A stretch of DNA of 64,000 nt from Pontibacter litorisediminis (lineage in GTDB: Bacteria; Bacteroidota; Bacteroidia; Cytophagales; Hymenobacteraceae), in the NCBI RefSeq assembly GCF_029360645.1, contig NZ_JARDUA010000004.1, positions 186,001 through 250,000 of the forward strand, written 5' to 3'. The position numbers and the translations under genes were made by a program. Shown here piece after piece: positions 9,105-18,050 of this stretch; position 1 is the stretch's first letter; each line of letters begins with the position of its first letter. The notes below the pieces were generated by a model that did not search any database, was not told the DNA's origin, and worked only from the letters and a program-made list of their open reading frames with translations.

Positions 9105-10328
9105 ATGAACGTACCTTTTCTGATAGCGAAGCGATATTTTTTCTCTAGAAAGAAGAGGAACATCATCAGCATTATCTCCAACATTGCCATGATCGGCGTG
9201 GCGGTGGGCTCAGCGGCGCTTATTATCGTGCTGTCGGTGTTCAACGGCCTGGAAGACTTGATCCGGGAGATCTACTCCAGCTTTGATCCGGACCTGAAGA
9301 TTTCGGCGGCGGAGGGCAAGGCCTTCGAGACAGACACCGAGTTCATGAACCGTATCCGAAACACGCCGGGCGTGGCCGTGGTGTCGGAGGTGATAGAGGA
9401 TAATGCCCTGCTGCGCTACAACGAGCGCCAGATGGTGGTGAAGGTCAAGGGTGTGAGCGAGAACTTCTTTCAGCAGAACGACATCGACTCCTCCGTGGTA
9501 GAAGGCTCCAGTGATCTATACTTCAACAAGACCTACCGTGCCCTGGTGGGCCGCGGGGTGCAGTACCAGCTCTCTATCCGGCCGGGCAACCAGTTTGTGC
9601 CGATGCAGTTCCTGTACCCGCGCAACGTAAAGTTTAACCCGCTCAACCCTGAGGGCTCCTTTAACAGCCTCAACATCCTGCCTGGCGGCATCTTCGCCAT
9701 AGAGCGGCAGTATGACGATGCCTACGTGTTCGTGCCCCTGAACTTTGCCGAGGAGCTGCTGGAGTATGGCCGCCGCCGCACCGCCCTGGAGATAAAGGTA
9801 GAGCAGGGCTTTAAGGTAGAGCAGGTGAAGCGCGAGCTGCAGCAGCTTTTGGGGGATAGCTTTAAAGTACAGAACTCCGATGAGCAGCACACAAGCCTGC
9901 TGCGGGCCGTGAAGGTGGAGAAGCTCTTCGTGTTCATCACCTTTGCGTTCATACTTGGCATTGCCTCCCTCAACATCTTCTTCTCGCTCTCCATGCTGGT
10001 TATCGATAAGAAAAAAGACATTGCCATACTTGCCTCCATGGGGGCCACCGCCAAAACCATCCGCAACATTTTCCTGCTGGAGGGGGCGCTTGTGGCCTTT
10101 ATCGGAGCCTCTTACGGCCTTACGCTGGGCATGCTTGTTTGCAACCTGCAGCAAACCTTTGGGCTGGTAAGCATGGGCATGGCCACCTCGGTGGTAGAGG
10201 CCTACCCGGTGAAAATGGAGGTGGAGGACTTTGTCTTCACTGGCCTTGCCATCGTCATCATCACGCTGCTGGTGTCTATCCGTCCGGCCAACAAGGCGGC
10301 GGCCATGTCGGTGACCGAGAACATTTAA
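9105..10328 (+). CDS. ABC transporter permease, LolC/LolE (FtsX-MacB) family
   Basis: The 407 residues show the LolC/E layout: an N-terminal membrane segment (about 25-48, 'IAMIGVAVGSAALIIVLSVFNGLE'), a large periplasmic domain, then three C-terminal membrane segments (about 275-400) with 'KKKDIAILASMGAT'. Family members extract lipoproteins from the inner membrane together with the ATPase LolD, which is not encoded nearby. The start ATG follows the CAACGA repeat tract. In many Bacteroidota a permease of this type is found next to rbfA. Confidence 0.92.
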   Translation: MNVPFLIAKRYFFSRKKRNIISIISNIAMIGVAVGSAALIIVLSVFNGLEDLIREIYSSFDPDLKISAAEGKAFETDTEFMNRIRNTPGVAVVSEVIEDNALLRYNERQMVVKVKGVSENFFQQNDIDSSVVEGSSDLYFNKTYRALVGRGVQYQLSIRPGNQFVPMQFLYPRNVKFNPLNPEGSFNSLNILPGGIFAIERQYDDAYVFVPLNFAEELLEYGRRRTALEIKVEQGFKVEQVKRELQQLLGDSFKVQNSDEQHTSLLRAVKVEKLFVFITFAFILGIASLNIFFSLSMLVIDKKKDIAILASMGATAKTIRNIFLLEGALVAFIGASYGLTLGMLVCNLQQTFGLVSMGMATSVVEAYPVKMEVEDFVFTGLAIVIITLLVSIRPANKAAAMSVTENI

Positions 10329-10470
10329 ACCCGGGTACCTGCCTCCGTACAACTAGGGTATTTCAAAAACATCCTCAGCGCATTTCTGTTTCCTTCTGAA
10401 AAGTTAGCCTACCTAGCCAAAGTACAAGGCAAAGGGCTGCTACACAGTAGGAAATAAGCGGGTATTTGGC

Positions 10471-10478
10471 TAAATTTG
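10471..10478 (+). promoter_or_regulatory. -7 element (TAAATTTG) of SNF2 helicase gene
   Basis: TAAATTTG matches TAnnTTTG about 24 bases before the chosen ATG. No clear -33 TTG is seen at the expected distance. Confidence 0.5.
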
Positions 10479-10501
10479 AAGTCTCTTAATTGCACCTTGG
10501 C

Positions 10502-13432
10502 ATGAAAGTTTACACAACTCAGCCCTTTCAGGCTGTTTATTCTTTGTTCGAGCATGAGTACCTGGGGTACCTGTTCGAGTCGTTTGTGGTTCAGGTAAAT
10601 ACAAAAGGCCAGCTAACGCTTCAGCACCAGAACATCTCTTCTAAAAACGCCGATGAGTTTGCCGCCCGCCTTGATGCAACAGACTTTAAGCTGATACAAC
10701 TCATCGATCAGATACAACAGGACGCCGTGCTAAAGCGCTTCTCGCCTAAAAAGAAGCTCTCCCCTGCCGACTTCTTCCTGAAAGTATACGACCCGGAGAA
10801 GGGAGATAAAACCCTGCAGGAGGACATTAGCCACTACATACAGAGCCGTGTAGGCAAAATACTGGAGCTGCTGCGCCATGACAAGAATACCTTCATCATG
10901 GGCAAAGACGGCGAACCCACCTGGAAGCGCATTAAACTGGCTCCGGAAAAGGCGTCGGTGCTGTTTCATTTCATGCGCAATGAGGATAACACCCATTACT
11001 TCCCCAGGATCAGGTATGCCGGCGAGAAGCTGGACTTCCAGTATAAGAATGCGCAGCTGATCTGCTACGAGCCCGCCTGGCTGATGCTGAACGATGTGGT
11101 GTACAGCTTTGACAAGCCCATTGACGGCAAGAAGCTGCAGCCTTTCCTGAACAAGAAGTTTATTGCCATTCCCCGCTCCATTGAGGAGAACTACTACAGC
11201 AAGTTTGTGGTGCCGCTGATGGAGTCGTTTGACGTTTTTGCGAAAGGCTTTGAGGTAAAGGACGAGAAGTATGTGCCGAGCCCGTACCTGAGCTTTGCTG
11301 AGATTCAGGCTGCGGATGCCCCTGTGGCCAAAGCTAATGGCAACGGAGAATCAAAAGGAGAGCGTGCAACCAGCAAAATCCTCTTCCACCTGGCGTTTAA
11401 GTATGGCAACCACCTGGTGCAGACGCAGGAGCCGAAGCGCATCAGCGTGAGCATGGAGCGAACGCCGGAGTCTTACGTGTTCCACAAGCTTATCCGCGAC
11501 CTGAACCGGGAGAAAGAGTTTGCCAAGGAGCTAACCAAGCGAACCCTGGAGGTAAAGAACGGGCAGGCGGTACTGGACAAGAGCGATGCCTTTGCCTGGC
11601 TGAACAGCAACCTGCAGGAGCTGGAGCAGATAGGCTTTACGGTGCAGCAGTCGGAGAAGAGCGGGAAGCACTATTTTATTGGCGAAATCACGCTGGATGT
11701 GGGCATCACCGAGAAAAACGACTGGTTCGACATTTACGGAACGGTGCGTTTTGGGGAGTTTGAGGTGCCGTTCATTAAACTGAAGAACCACATCCTGACT
11801 AAGAACAACGAGTATGTGCTGCCTAACGGGCAGATAGCTGTGATACCGGAAGAGTGGTTTACGCAGTACATTGAGCTGTTTGCCTTTGCCGAGGGTGAGG
11901 AGCACCTAACGCTGCGCAAGCACCACATGGCCTTGGTGAACGACCTGCAGAACGGTAACCTGGCCACCGTGACCATGGGCCGGAAGCTGGAGAAACTGCG
12001 CGAGTTTGAAACCATAGAGGACCAGCCCCTACCGGCGGGTTTTATGGGCGAGCTGCGCCCGTACCAAAAGGCCGGGTACAACTGGCTGCACTTTGTGCAG
12101 AACTATAAGTTCGGCGGTTGCTTGGCCGACGACATGGGCCTGGGCAAGACCGTGCAAACGCTGGCCATGCTGCAGCACCGCAAGGAAAACGGCGCCGAGA
12201 CGGCGTCTTTGCTGGTGATGCCGACCTCGCTGGTGTACAACTGGCTGAACGAGGCGCAGAAGTTCACCCCGAGCCTGCGCATTCTCAACTATACGGGCAC
12301 CTACCGCGAGAAGAATGTGGAGCTGTTCAACGAGTACGATGTGGTGCTGACCTCCTACGGCATTGTGCGCCTGGATGCAGAGCTGCTCAAGACGTACTAT
12401 TTCGATTATATTATCCTGGATGAGTCGCAGGCGATCAAGAACCCGGACTCCAACACCTCGCGTTCGGTGCGGGAACTGAAGTCGCGGCACCGGCTTATAC
12501 TTACCGGCACGCCCGTGGAGAACAGCACCATGGACCTGTGGTCGCAGATGTCGTTCATTAACCCGGGGCTGCTGGGCAATCAGCACTTCTTCCGAAACGA
12601 GTTTCTGAAGCCGATCGAGAAGGACAAGGACGAGCACAAGACGCGCCGGTTGCACGCGCTCATCAAGCCCTTTATACTTCGCCGGCATAAATCGCAGGTG
12701 GCAAAGGAGCTGCCGGAGAAGATCGAGCACACCACCTTCTGTAAGATGACGGAGGAGCAGGAGCACGCCTACGAGGAGACAAAGTCTTACTACCGCAACA
12801 AGATACTGAAGAACCTGGAGGAGAACGGGCCGGGCAACACCCAGTTCATGCTCTTGCAGGGCCTTACCAAACTGCGCCAGATCGCCAACCACCCGCGCAT
12901 GACGGACCCCAGCTACGAGGGCAGCTCCGGAAAGCTGAAGGAGGTGATCCACAAGACGAAGGATGTGGTGGGCAAAGGGCACAAGGTGCTGATCTTTAGC
13001 CAGTTTGTGAAGCACCTGGAGATCATCAAGCACTCTTTGGATAAGCGGGAGATAAAGTACACGTACCTGGACGGCAACACCAAAAACCGCCACGAGCAGG
13101 TAGAGCGTTTCCAGAAGGACGAAAGCATACAGGTGTTCCTGATCTCGCTGAAGGCCGGTGGCGTGGGGCTTAACCTGACTGCCGCCGACTACGTGTTTAT
13201 ACTTGACCCATGGTGGAACCCGGCCGTAGAGGCGCAGGCCGTAGACCGGGCGCACCGCATCGGCCAACAGAACACGGTGTTTACCTACAAGTTTATCACC
13301 AAGGATACTGTGGAAGAAAAGATTCTGGCCCTGCAGAGCCGCAAGATACAGCTGGTAACGGACCTGATCAGCACCGACGAAACCATTATCAAAAGCCTGA
13401 CCAAAGAGGACATTGACAATCTTTTAAGCTAG
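10502..13432 (+). CDS. SNF2-family DEAD/DEAH-like helicase (SWI2/SNF2 ATPase)
   Basis: This double-RecA-fold ATPase is predicted to translocate on double-stranded DNA and remodel protein-DNA complexes. The N-terminal half (about 500 residues) is family-specific. Walker A 'DDMGLGKT' lies near residue 541, motif II 'ILDESQAIKNP' near 639, 'LTGTPVENS' follows, and C-terminal 'SLKAGGVGLNLTAADYVFILDPWWNPAVEAQAVDRAHRIGQ' motifs V-VI lie near 885-920. Motif II is DESQ where DEAQ is the usual form. ATG 10502 is preferred to an in-frame TTG at 10490. Three ATA-CTT codon pairs from the AAGTATA motif occur in this gene. Confidence 0.95.
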   Translation: MKVYTTQPFQAVYSLFEHEYLGYLFESFVVQVNTKGQLTLQHQNISSKNADEFAARLDATDFKLIQLIDQIQQDAVLKRFSPKKKLSPADFFLKVYDPEKGDKTLQEDISHYIQSRVGKILELLRHDKNTFIMGKDGEPTWKRIKLAPEKASVLFHFMRNEDNTHYFPRIRYAGEKLDFQYKNAQLICYEPAWLMLNDVVYSFDKPIDGKKLQPFLNKKFIAIPRSIEENYYSKFVVPLMESFDVFAKGFEVKDEKYVPSPYLSFAEIQAADAPVAKANGNGESKGERATSKILFHLAFKYGNHLVQTQEPKRISVSMERTPESYVFHKLIRDLNREKEFAKELTKRTLEVKNGQAVLDKSDAFAWLNSNLQELEQIGFTVQQSEKSGKHYFIGEITLDVGITEKNDWFDIYGTVRFGEFEVPFIKLKNHILTKNNEYVLPNGQIAVIPEEWFTQYIELFAFAEGEEHLTLRKHHMALVNDLQNGNLATVTMGRKLEKLREFETIEDQPLPAGFMGELRPYQKAGYNWLHFVQNYKFGGCLADDMGLGKTVQTLAMLQHRKENGAETASLLVMPTSLVYNWLNEAQKFTPSLRILNYTGTYREKNVELFNEYDVVLTSYGIVRLDAELLKTYYFDYIILDESQAIKNPDSNTSRSVRELKSRHRLILTGTPVENSTMDLWSQMSFINPGLLGNQHFFRNEFLKPIEKDKDEHKTRRLHALIKPFILRRHKSQVAKELPEKIEHTTFCKMTEEQEHAYEETKSYYRNKILKNLEENGPGNTQFMLLQGLTKLRQIANHPRMTDPSYEGSSGKLKEVIHKTKDVVGKGHKVLIFSQFVKHLEIIKHSLDKREIKYTYLDGNTKNRHEQVERFQKDESIQVFLISLKAGGVGLNLTAADYVFILDPWWNPAVEAQAVDRAHRIGQQNTVFTYKFITKDTVEEKILALQSRKIQLVTDLISTDETIIKSLTKEDIDNLLS

Positions 13433-13470
13433 ATTGTTGAATGGCTGAAACGTTGTTCAGTACAAAGTAT

Positions 13471-13510
13471 AAAAAGCCGCTGCAAGTATACTTGTGGCGG
13501 CTTTTGTTTT
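13471..13510 (+). terminator. Terminator of SNF2 helicase gene
   Basis: The outer stem AAAAGCCGC/GCGGCTTTT (13472-13480 with 13497-13505) encloses a self-complementary CAAGTATACTTG, so the whole loop is a palindromic pair of AAGTATA motifs. A T-rich tail follows. Confidence 0.85.
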
Positions 13511-13710
13511 GGCAGAAGTATAACTAATGGCTTAGAAGGATGTTTAAGCAGTAAGCCTTGCTTGGTAAAGAACGATGGTTAGGACCGGTACTGCAGAAAC
13601 GCGAATCAGGAGGTTCACATTTATATTTATATGATGGGAAGGAACTCCCGCACCAAAGGACTTTTTGCGGAGATCAACAGTTATTAATTTAATAATCAAC
13701 AAGTCATCAC

Positions 13711-14151
13711 ATGCAGCTCCATATAAAAACAGCCGTAGCACAGGACTACCTGCAGGTGTTCAACGCCTTCGACGAGCGGCTGTTCCGGAAGCTGGCACCC
13801 CCCTACCCCCGGTTAAAGCTGCTACGCTTCGGCGGCTCCGAGACCGGCGATGTGGTGGAGGTAGAGCTGCAGACCGGCATCAGGAACTTCCGCTGGACCA
13901 GCCGGATCACCGACAGGAGAATAACCGACACCGGGGCATACTTTGTAGACCAGGGGCAGGAGCTGCCGCCGCCGCTGAAAGTATGGCACCACAAGCACCT
14001 GGTCACCAAAAACGGCAGCGGCGCCACCATCCACGATATCATCACCTACAGCACCGGCTCCAGACCGCTCGACCTGCTGCTCTACCCCTTTATGAAGCTC
14101 GCCTTCGGCATGCGGGGGCCTGTGTACAAACGGGAGTTCGGCAAAGTATAA
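13711..14151 (+). CDS. SRPBCC/START-like ligand-binding protein
   Basis: The 146 residues match the small SRPBCC (polyketide cyclase-like) fold: an N-terminal strand-helix 'VAQDYLQVFNAFDERLFRKLAPP', an antiparallel sheet with 'GDVVEVEL' and 'TIHDIITY', and a long C-terminal helix. No catalytic motif is seen. It lies just upstream of two carotenoid genes, and such proteins recur in Bacteroidota carotenoid clusters, so a role in binding a hydrophobic pigment intermediate is inferred. An overlapping frame on the same strand is rejected because it lacks such structure. Confidence 0.85.
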   Translation: MQLHIKTAVAQDYLQVFNAFDERLFRKLAPPYPRLKLLRFGGSETGDVVEVELQTGIRNFRWTSRITDRRITDTGAYFVDQGQELPPPLKVWHHKHLVTKNGSGATIHDIITYSTGSRPLDLLLYPFMKLAFGMRGPVYKREFGKV

Positions 14152-14218
14152 GCTACCAAAACCTTTCCCCCACCCCATCAGTTTACAGCACATAAAGCCA
14201 AACGCCGTAGAGCAAAGT

Positions 14219-15715
14219 ATGACAAAAGCAGCCATCATAGGGGCCGGAATTGGAGGTATCGCCACAAGCATCCGCTTGGCTGTAAAGGGCTATGAGGTTA
14301 CTGTTTTCGAGGCCAACGACACCTTTGGCGGTAAGATGCAGGAGTTCTGGCTGGGCAAGTACAGGTTTGATGCCGGGCCTTCGCTGTTCACGCTGCCGCA
14401 CCTGGTGGATGAGCTGTTTACCCTAGCTGGCCGCAACCCATCCGACTACTTCCGCTACGCCCGCCTCGACCCGATAACGCACTATTTCTGGCCCGACGGC
14501 AGCCACGTAAAGGCTTATGCCGATGCCGAAAAGTTTGCCGCAGAGGTAAACCGGCAGCTGGGGGTGCCGGAGCAGGCCGTGCGGGAGGCGCTGGACAAAA
14601 GCGCCAGGCTTTACAAAGGCACGGCCGATACTTTCCTGCACAAGTCGCTGCACCGGCTGGACACGTATCTGAGCCCGGATGTGCTGAAGGCGCTGGGATG
14701 CCTCTCCGACCTTGGCCTGACCACCACCATGCACCAGGAGAACGCCAGGCAGTTCTCTGACCATCGCTTTGTGCAGCTACTCGACCGCTTTGCCACCTAC
14801 AACGGCTCCGACCCCTACCAGGCCCCCGGTACGCTGAACATCATCCCGCACCTGGAGCACAACATCGGCGCCTTTTACCCGGAAGGCGGTATGTACGCCA
14901 TTGCCGCCAGTCTGGTAAGGTTGGCAGAAGAGCTGGGCGTGGTATTCCGCTATAACGAGCCGGTAAAGCAGATCCTGACCGCAGGCAAAAGTATAAACGG
15001 CGTGGAGACCAGCCAAGGCAAGTATAAGGCCGAGGTGGTGGTGAGCAACATGGATGTGGTGCCCACTTACCGCCGGCTGCTGCCCAACCAGAAAGCGCCG
15101 GAGCAAACGCTCCGGCAGCCCCGCTCCAGTTCCGCGCTCATCTTCTATTGGGGCATCAAGCGCTCCTTCCCGGAACTGCATGTGCACAACATCTTCTTCA
15201 GCCAGGATTATAAAACGGAGTTTGAGCAGATCTTCAAGTATAAAAGCGTAAGCCCCGACCCCACGGTATATATCAACATTACCTCCAAGGCCGATCCGCA
15301 AGATGCCCCCGCTGGGTGCGAGAACTGGTTTGTAATGGTGAACGTGCCGCACAACCAGGGGCAGGATTGGCAACAGCTGACAGCCGATACCCGGCAGGCC
15401 GTGCTGCAGAAACTGAGCCAGATGCTGGGCGCCGATATAGCACCGCTCATCGAGGAAGAGCAGCTGCTGGATCCGCTGCTGATCGAAAGCCGCACCTCCT
15501 CGTTTGGAGGCGCCTTGTACGGCAGCAGCTCCAACAACCGCATGGCCGCCTTCCTGCGGCACCCGAACTTCAGCTCCAGACTAAAAGGTTTATACTTTTG
15601 TGGCGGCAGTGTGCATCCCGGCGGCGGCATTCCGCTGTGCCTGCTCTCGGCCAGGATCGTGGGCGAGCTGGCTCCTGCTCCTTCAACCGCTAAAACCCCT
15701 AAGCACCATGCCTGA
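14219..15715 (+). CDS. Phytoene desaturase-type carotenoid oxidoreductase (CrtI/CrtD family)
   Basis: This FAD-dependent flavoprotein (498 residues) has an N-terminal dinucleotide-binding 'IIGAGIGGIATSIRLA', 'FGGKMQEFWLGKYRFDAGPSLFTLP' and C-terminal 'YFCGGSVHPGGGIPLCLLSARIV', all hallmarks of CrtI-like desaturases. Its partner CruF adds water at C-1',2', so the likely step is 3',4'-desaturation of a 1'-hydroxy carotenoid (CrtD-like) rather than phytoene desaturation. Its 3' end overlaps the next gene by eight bases. Which of CrtI or CrtD it is cannot be decided by eye. Confidence 0.93.
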   Translation: MTKAAIIGAGIGGIATSIRLAVKGYEVTVFEANDTFGGKMQEFWLGKYRFDAGPSLFTLPHLVDELFTLAGRNPSDYFRYARLDPITHYFWPDGSHVKAYADAEKFAAEVNRQLGVPEQAVREALDKSARLYKGTADTFLHKSLHRLDTYLSPDVLKALGCLSDLGLTTTMHQENARQFSDHRFVQLLDRFATYNGSDPYQAPGTLNIIPHLEHNIGAFYPEGGMYAIAASLVRLAEELGVVFRYNEPVKQILTAGKSINGVETSQGKYKAEVVVSNMDVVPTYRRLLPNQKAPEQTLRQPRSSSALIFYWGIKRSFPELHVHNIFFSQDYKTEFEQIFKYKSVSPDPTVYINITSKADPQDAPAGCENWFVMVNVPHNQGQDWQQLTADTRQAVLQKLSQMLGADIAPLIEEEQLLDPLLIESRTSSFGGALYGSSSNNRMAAFLRHPNFSSRLKGLYFCGGSVHPGGGIPLCLLSARIVGELAPAPSTAKTPKHHA

Positions 15716-16391
15716 TACCACTACCGCACCGACTGCTGTACCCACGGTTGCCGCTAAGTATAAACCGTACGCGCTGCCCCTGGCGGTGGCGGTGCTCGTT
15801 ATTTTCCATGCGGTAGGCTTTTGGGGCCTCCAGTTCAGCGGCAGGCCGGAGTACTTTCAGAACCTCACGCCCATGAACCTGCTGCTCACCAACGCGCTGC
15901 TCTTCGCTTTCCACAAAAGGTGGCGGAAAAGCTTTGTGCTTTTTGCCCTGCTGGTTTTCGCCGTCGGCTTCTTTTCCGAAGTGATAGGCATTCATACAGG
16001 GCTGTTGTTCGGGAACTACGCGTATGGGGCAGCCTTGGGGCTAAAAGTATGGGAGGTGCCGCTGCTGATCGGCCTGAACTGGCTGATGCTGGTGTACAGC
16101 ACCGGCCACATCAGTGAGTACACAAGCCTGCCGAGGTGGGGCAAGGCCATACTTGGCACGCTGCTCATGCTGCTGCTCGATTTCTTTATAGAGCCCGTAG
16201 CCATGCGCTTCGACTTCTGGGACTGGCAGGGGGGGCAGATCCCGATGAGTAACTACCTAGGCTGGTTTGTGGTGGCGCTGGGGCTGCAGGTATACTTCCA
16301 GTGGGCTTCGATCTACAAAAGAAACCCCCTGGCGCCTTACGTGTACCTGGTGCAGCTGCTCTTCTTTATGGGGCTGTTTGCGTTGCTGTAA
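15708..16391 (+). CDS. cruF: Carotenoid 1',2'-hydratase, CruF family
   Basis: This integral membrane protein of 227 residues has about seven hydrophobic segments. Family-typical motifs are 'FFSEVIGIHTGLLFGNYAYG', 'VPLLIGLNWLMLVYSTGHI' and 'LLLDFFIEPVAMRFDFWDW'. CruF hydrates the psi-end of monocyclic carotenoids in the route to saproxanthin, myxol and flexixanthin-type pigments. ATG 15708 overlaps the desaturase stop, and an in-frame upstream extension is rejected because it would lie wholly inside that gene. The pair is probably translationally coupled. Confidence 0.92.
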   Translation: MPDTTTAPTAVPTVAAKYKPYALPLAVAVLVIFHAVGFWGLQFSGRPEYFQNLTPMNLLLTNALLFAFHKRWRKSFVLFALLVFAVGFFSEVIGIHTGLLFGNYAYGAALGLKVWEVPLLIGLNWLMLVYSTGHISEYTSLPRWGKAILGTLLMLLLDFFIEPVAMRFDFWDWQGGQIPMSNYLGWFVVALGLQVYFQWASIYKRNPLAPYVYLVQLLFFMGLFALL

Positions 16392-16424
16392 AGAATGGTT
16401 AGTGCTAGAGACCAAAAAAATAAC

Positions 16425-16432
16425 TAATTTTG
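16425..16432 (+). promoter_or_regulatory. -7 element (TAATTTTG) of TetR gene
   Basis: TAATTTTG matches TAnnTTTG. It lies 24 bases before an in-frame GTG at 16457 and 54 bases before ATG 16487, so the regulator has its own promoter separate from the carotenoid genes. Confidence 0.5.
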
Positions 16433-16486
16433 AAGATGCGTGATGTGGCATAACGTGTGACTGCCGCAGAAAACCCATTTCAAAAC

Positions 16487-17098
16487 ATGGTTTTACCGGA
16501 GACAATTTTAGAGCAGCTTCTTCAGATTTTTAAGGATGAGGGGGTGGAACGCTACTCTGAAGCGGAGTTGATAGAGCGCTTGGGGGTGCCAGAGGAGACC
16601 TTTAGGACCTTGTTTGCCGATAGGGCCGATATGGTGCAGAAGGTAGTGCAGTATGACCTAAGCGCACAGGAGGTACGCGACCAGGAACGGTTAAGGTACG
16701 CTAAAAACCCGGTAGAGAAAATTATCCTGTTGTTGCAGCATGGCATTCAGGACCTGAAGTCCATCAACCCAGCCTATATCTTTGACCTGCAGCAACACTA
16801 CCCGCAGGCCTGGCAAATGGCGCTCAACCACTTAGCCAACTATAACCACGACCTGGACTACAGCATCATTAACGAAGGGGTGGTGCAAGGCTACTTTCGC
16901 AAAGACATCAACCTGCAGTTGGTGACCAGGATCATCATTGAGCAGTTCAACATGGTCATCAACCCGCTCATTTTCCCTCCGGACCGCTTTGATCTGGGCG
17001 AGGTGTTCCGCAGCGTGTACCTGTACTACGTGCGCGGGCTCTGCACCGAAAAGGGCGGGAAACTGGCAGAAGAATACTTCTCCAGAAGCAACATATAA
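16487..17098 (+). CDS. TetR/AcrR-family transcriptional regulator
   Basis: The N-terminal helix-turn-helix is recognisable as 'TILEQLLQIFKDEGVERYSEAELIERLGVPEETFRTLFADRADMVQKVV', the usual TetR pattern with 'F..L...K..L' at its end. The remaining 150 residues form an all-helical ligand domain with no sign of the ligand. The start may instead be GTG 16457, adding ten residues. The gene is co-directional with the carotenoid cluster but has its own -7 element and terminator. Control of the cluster is an inference from position only. Confidence 0.87.
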   Translation: MVLPETILEQLLQIFKDEGVERYSEAELIERLGVPEETFRTLFADRADMVQKVVQYDLSAQEVRDQERLRYAKNPVEKIILLLQHGIQDLKSINPAYIFDLQQHYPQAWQMALNHLANYNHDLDYSIINEGVVQGYFRKDINLQLVTRIIIEQFNMVINPLIFPPDRFDLGEVFRSVYLYYVRGLCTEKGGKLAEEYFSRSNI

Positions 17099-17114
17099 CA
17101 GAAGCTAAACAAAT

Positions 17115-17160
17115 AAGCGCCGCGGCCGAAGTATAACCTTTGGCCGCGGCGCCTTTTTTA
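17115..17160 (+). terminator. Terminator of TetR gene
   Basis: A GC-rich 11-bp stem (17117-17127 with 17142-17152) is followed by a six-T tail. The loop contains one AAGTATA motif. Confidence 0.92.
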
Positions 17161-17179
17161 TAGGTACTCTAAAACGGTG

Positions 17180-17422
17180 CTAGCTGATGGACACGCGCAC
17201 CTTCTGCGTGTACTGGCGCAGCGCGGTTTTAAAGTCGGTGCCGTTGTCCTCCATCTCGTTCAGTATCCAGACAGCGGCCAGCACGTGCGTCAGCTGCTCG
17301 CCTTCGTCGTCGCCTTCTACCTCAATGGCAGGCTGCTGCTCGTCTACAATGGCAGCCTCGGCAGCCATTAGCTCGTCTAATTTGTGGTTCTCTACCAGTT
17401 TCTTTATCGCGGGTATCTTCAT
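17180..17422 (-). CDS. Small conserved Bacteroidota protein, DUF6952-like
   Basis: The 80-residue acidic protein starts 'MKIPAIKKLVENH' and ends in a helix with 'NEMEDNGTDFKTALRQYTQKV'. The pattern and its place directly after a thioredoxin-family gene (8-base gap, same strand) match the Bacteroidota family DUF6952, whose function is unknown. A role in the same redox unit is inferred from the conserved neighbourhood only. Confidence 0.8.
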   Translation of the reverse strand: MKIPAIKKLVENHKLDELMAAEAAIVDEQQPAIEVEGDDEGEQLTHVLAAVWILNEMEDNGTDFKTALRQYTQKVRVSIS

Positions 17423-17430
17423 GTCTATGC

Positions 17431-17751
17431 TTAGGCGTCTAGTTTATGGATCAGGTCACGAACGGCTTCTTCCTTGCTGGCCGCCACAGAGTCTACCAGT
17501 TGGCCGTTTTTAAAGATGGCGAAGAACGGCAGGTTGGTAACGCTGGCTAGCTTGCGCGCCTCCGGGCTTGTCTCTGCGTTTACATCCACAAAGGCCACAC
17601 CGGCAAAAGCCTCGTCGTCAGACATACGCTTGAACTTTGGTGAGAACAAACGGCAGCTGCCACACCAATCGGCGTAGTATTTCACCACCACTTTCTCGTT
17701 TGAGCTCAGTACATTGTTGAAATCGTTGTCAGTTGCTACTATAACAGCCAT
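17431..17751 (-). CDS. Thioredoxin-family protein (active site WCGSC)
   Basis: The 106 residues form a single thioredoxin fold. The redox site is 'DWCGSC' at about residues 28-33, with Ser rather than Pro at the third X position, and the cis-proline lies in 'TNLPFFAIFKNG'. There is no signal peptide, so it is cytoplasmic. It is the first gene of a two-gene unit. The CGSC site differs from classical CGPC thioredoxin, suggesting a specialised disulfide or peroxide partner. Confidence 0.93.
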   Translation of the reverse strand: MAVIVATDNDFNNVLSSNEKVVVKYYADWCGSCRLFSPKFKRMSDDEAFAGVAFVDVNAETSPEARKLASVTNLPFFAIFKNGQLVDSVAASKEEAVRDLIHKLDA

Positions 17752-18019
17752 GTTTCTTCTTTTTGTTGGTTACTTGTTCAGATTCTATCTCTATTTAACT
17801 ACTGTCAAAAGTAAATGTTTCAGCCTAAAGTATGGCAATAGGTACGATAGATTTAATTTATGTTATTATAGATATGATCTATAAGGATGTGGCGTGATGA
17901 TCGATGAGCGGCACTGAAACTATACCGGCGGCTTTAAAGTTATAGCATAGAACAGATTAAGGAGGCAGAATTATACTTAAGGGGCAAAAATGGATGACAG
18001 AATCTATAGCCCAATTTTG

Positions 18020-18027
18020 TATCTTTG
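18020..18027 (+). promoter_or_regulatory. -7 element (TATCTTTG) of prfA
   Basis: TATCTTTG followed by C matches TAnnTTTGC and lies 23 bases before the prfA ATG. The rest of the 299-base intergenic region (17752-18050) is AT-rich with no gene visible. Confidence 0.6.
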
Positions 18028-18050
18028 CAGCCTAAAACCCGAAGAGCACG

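Noticed and set aside
12029-13267. 412-codon antisense frame over the SNF2 gene
   Set aside because: Shadow frame; no domain and no promoter.
13665-14195. 176-codon frame overlapping the SRPBCC gene
   Set aside because: Arg/Pro/Ala-rich out-of-frame shadow; the SRPBCC frame has clear domain structure.
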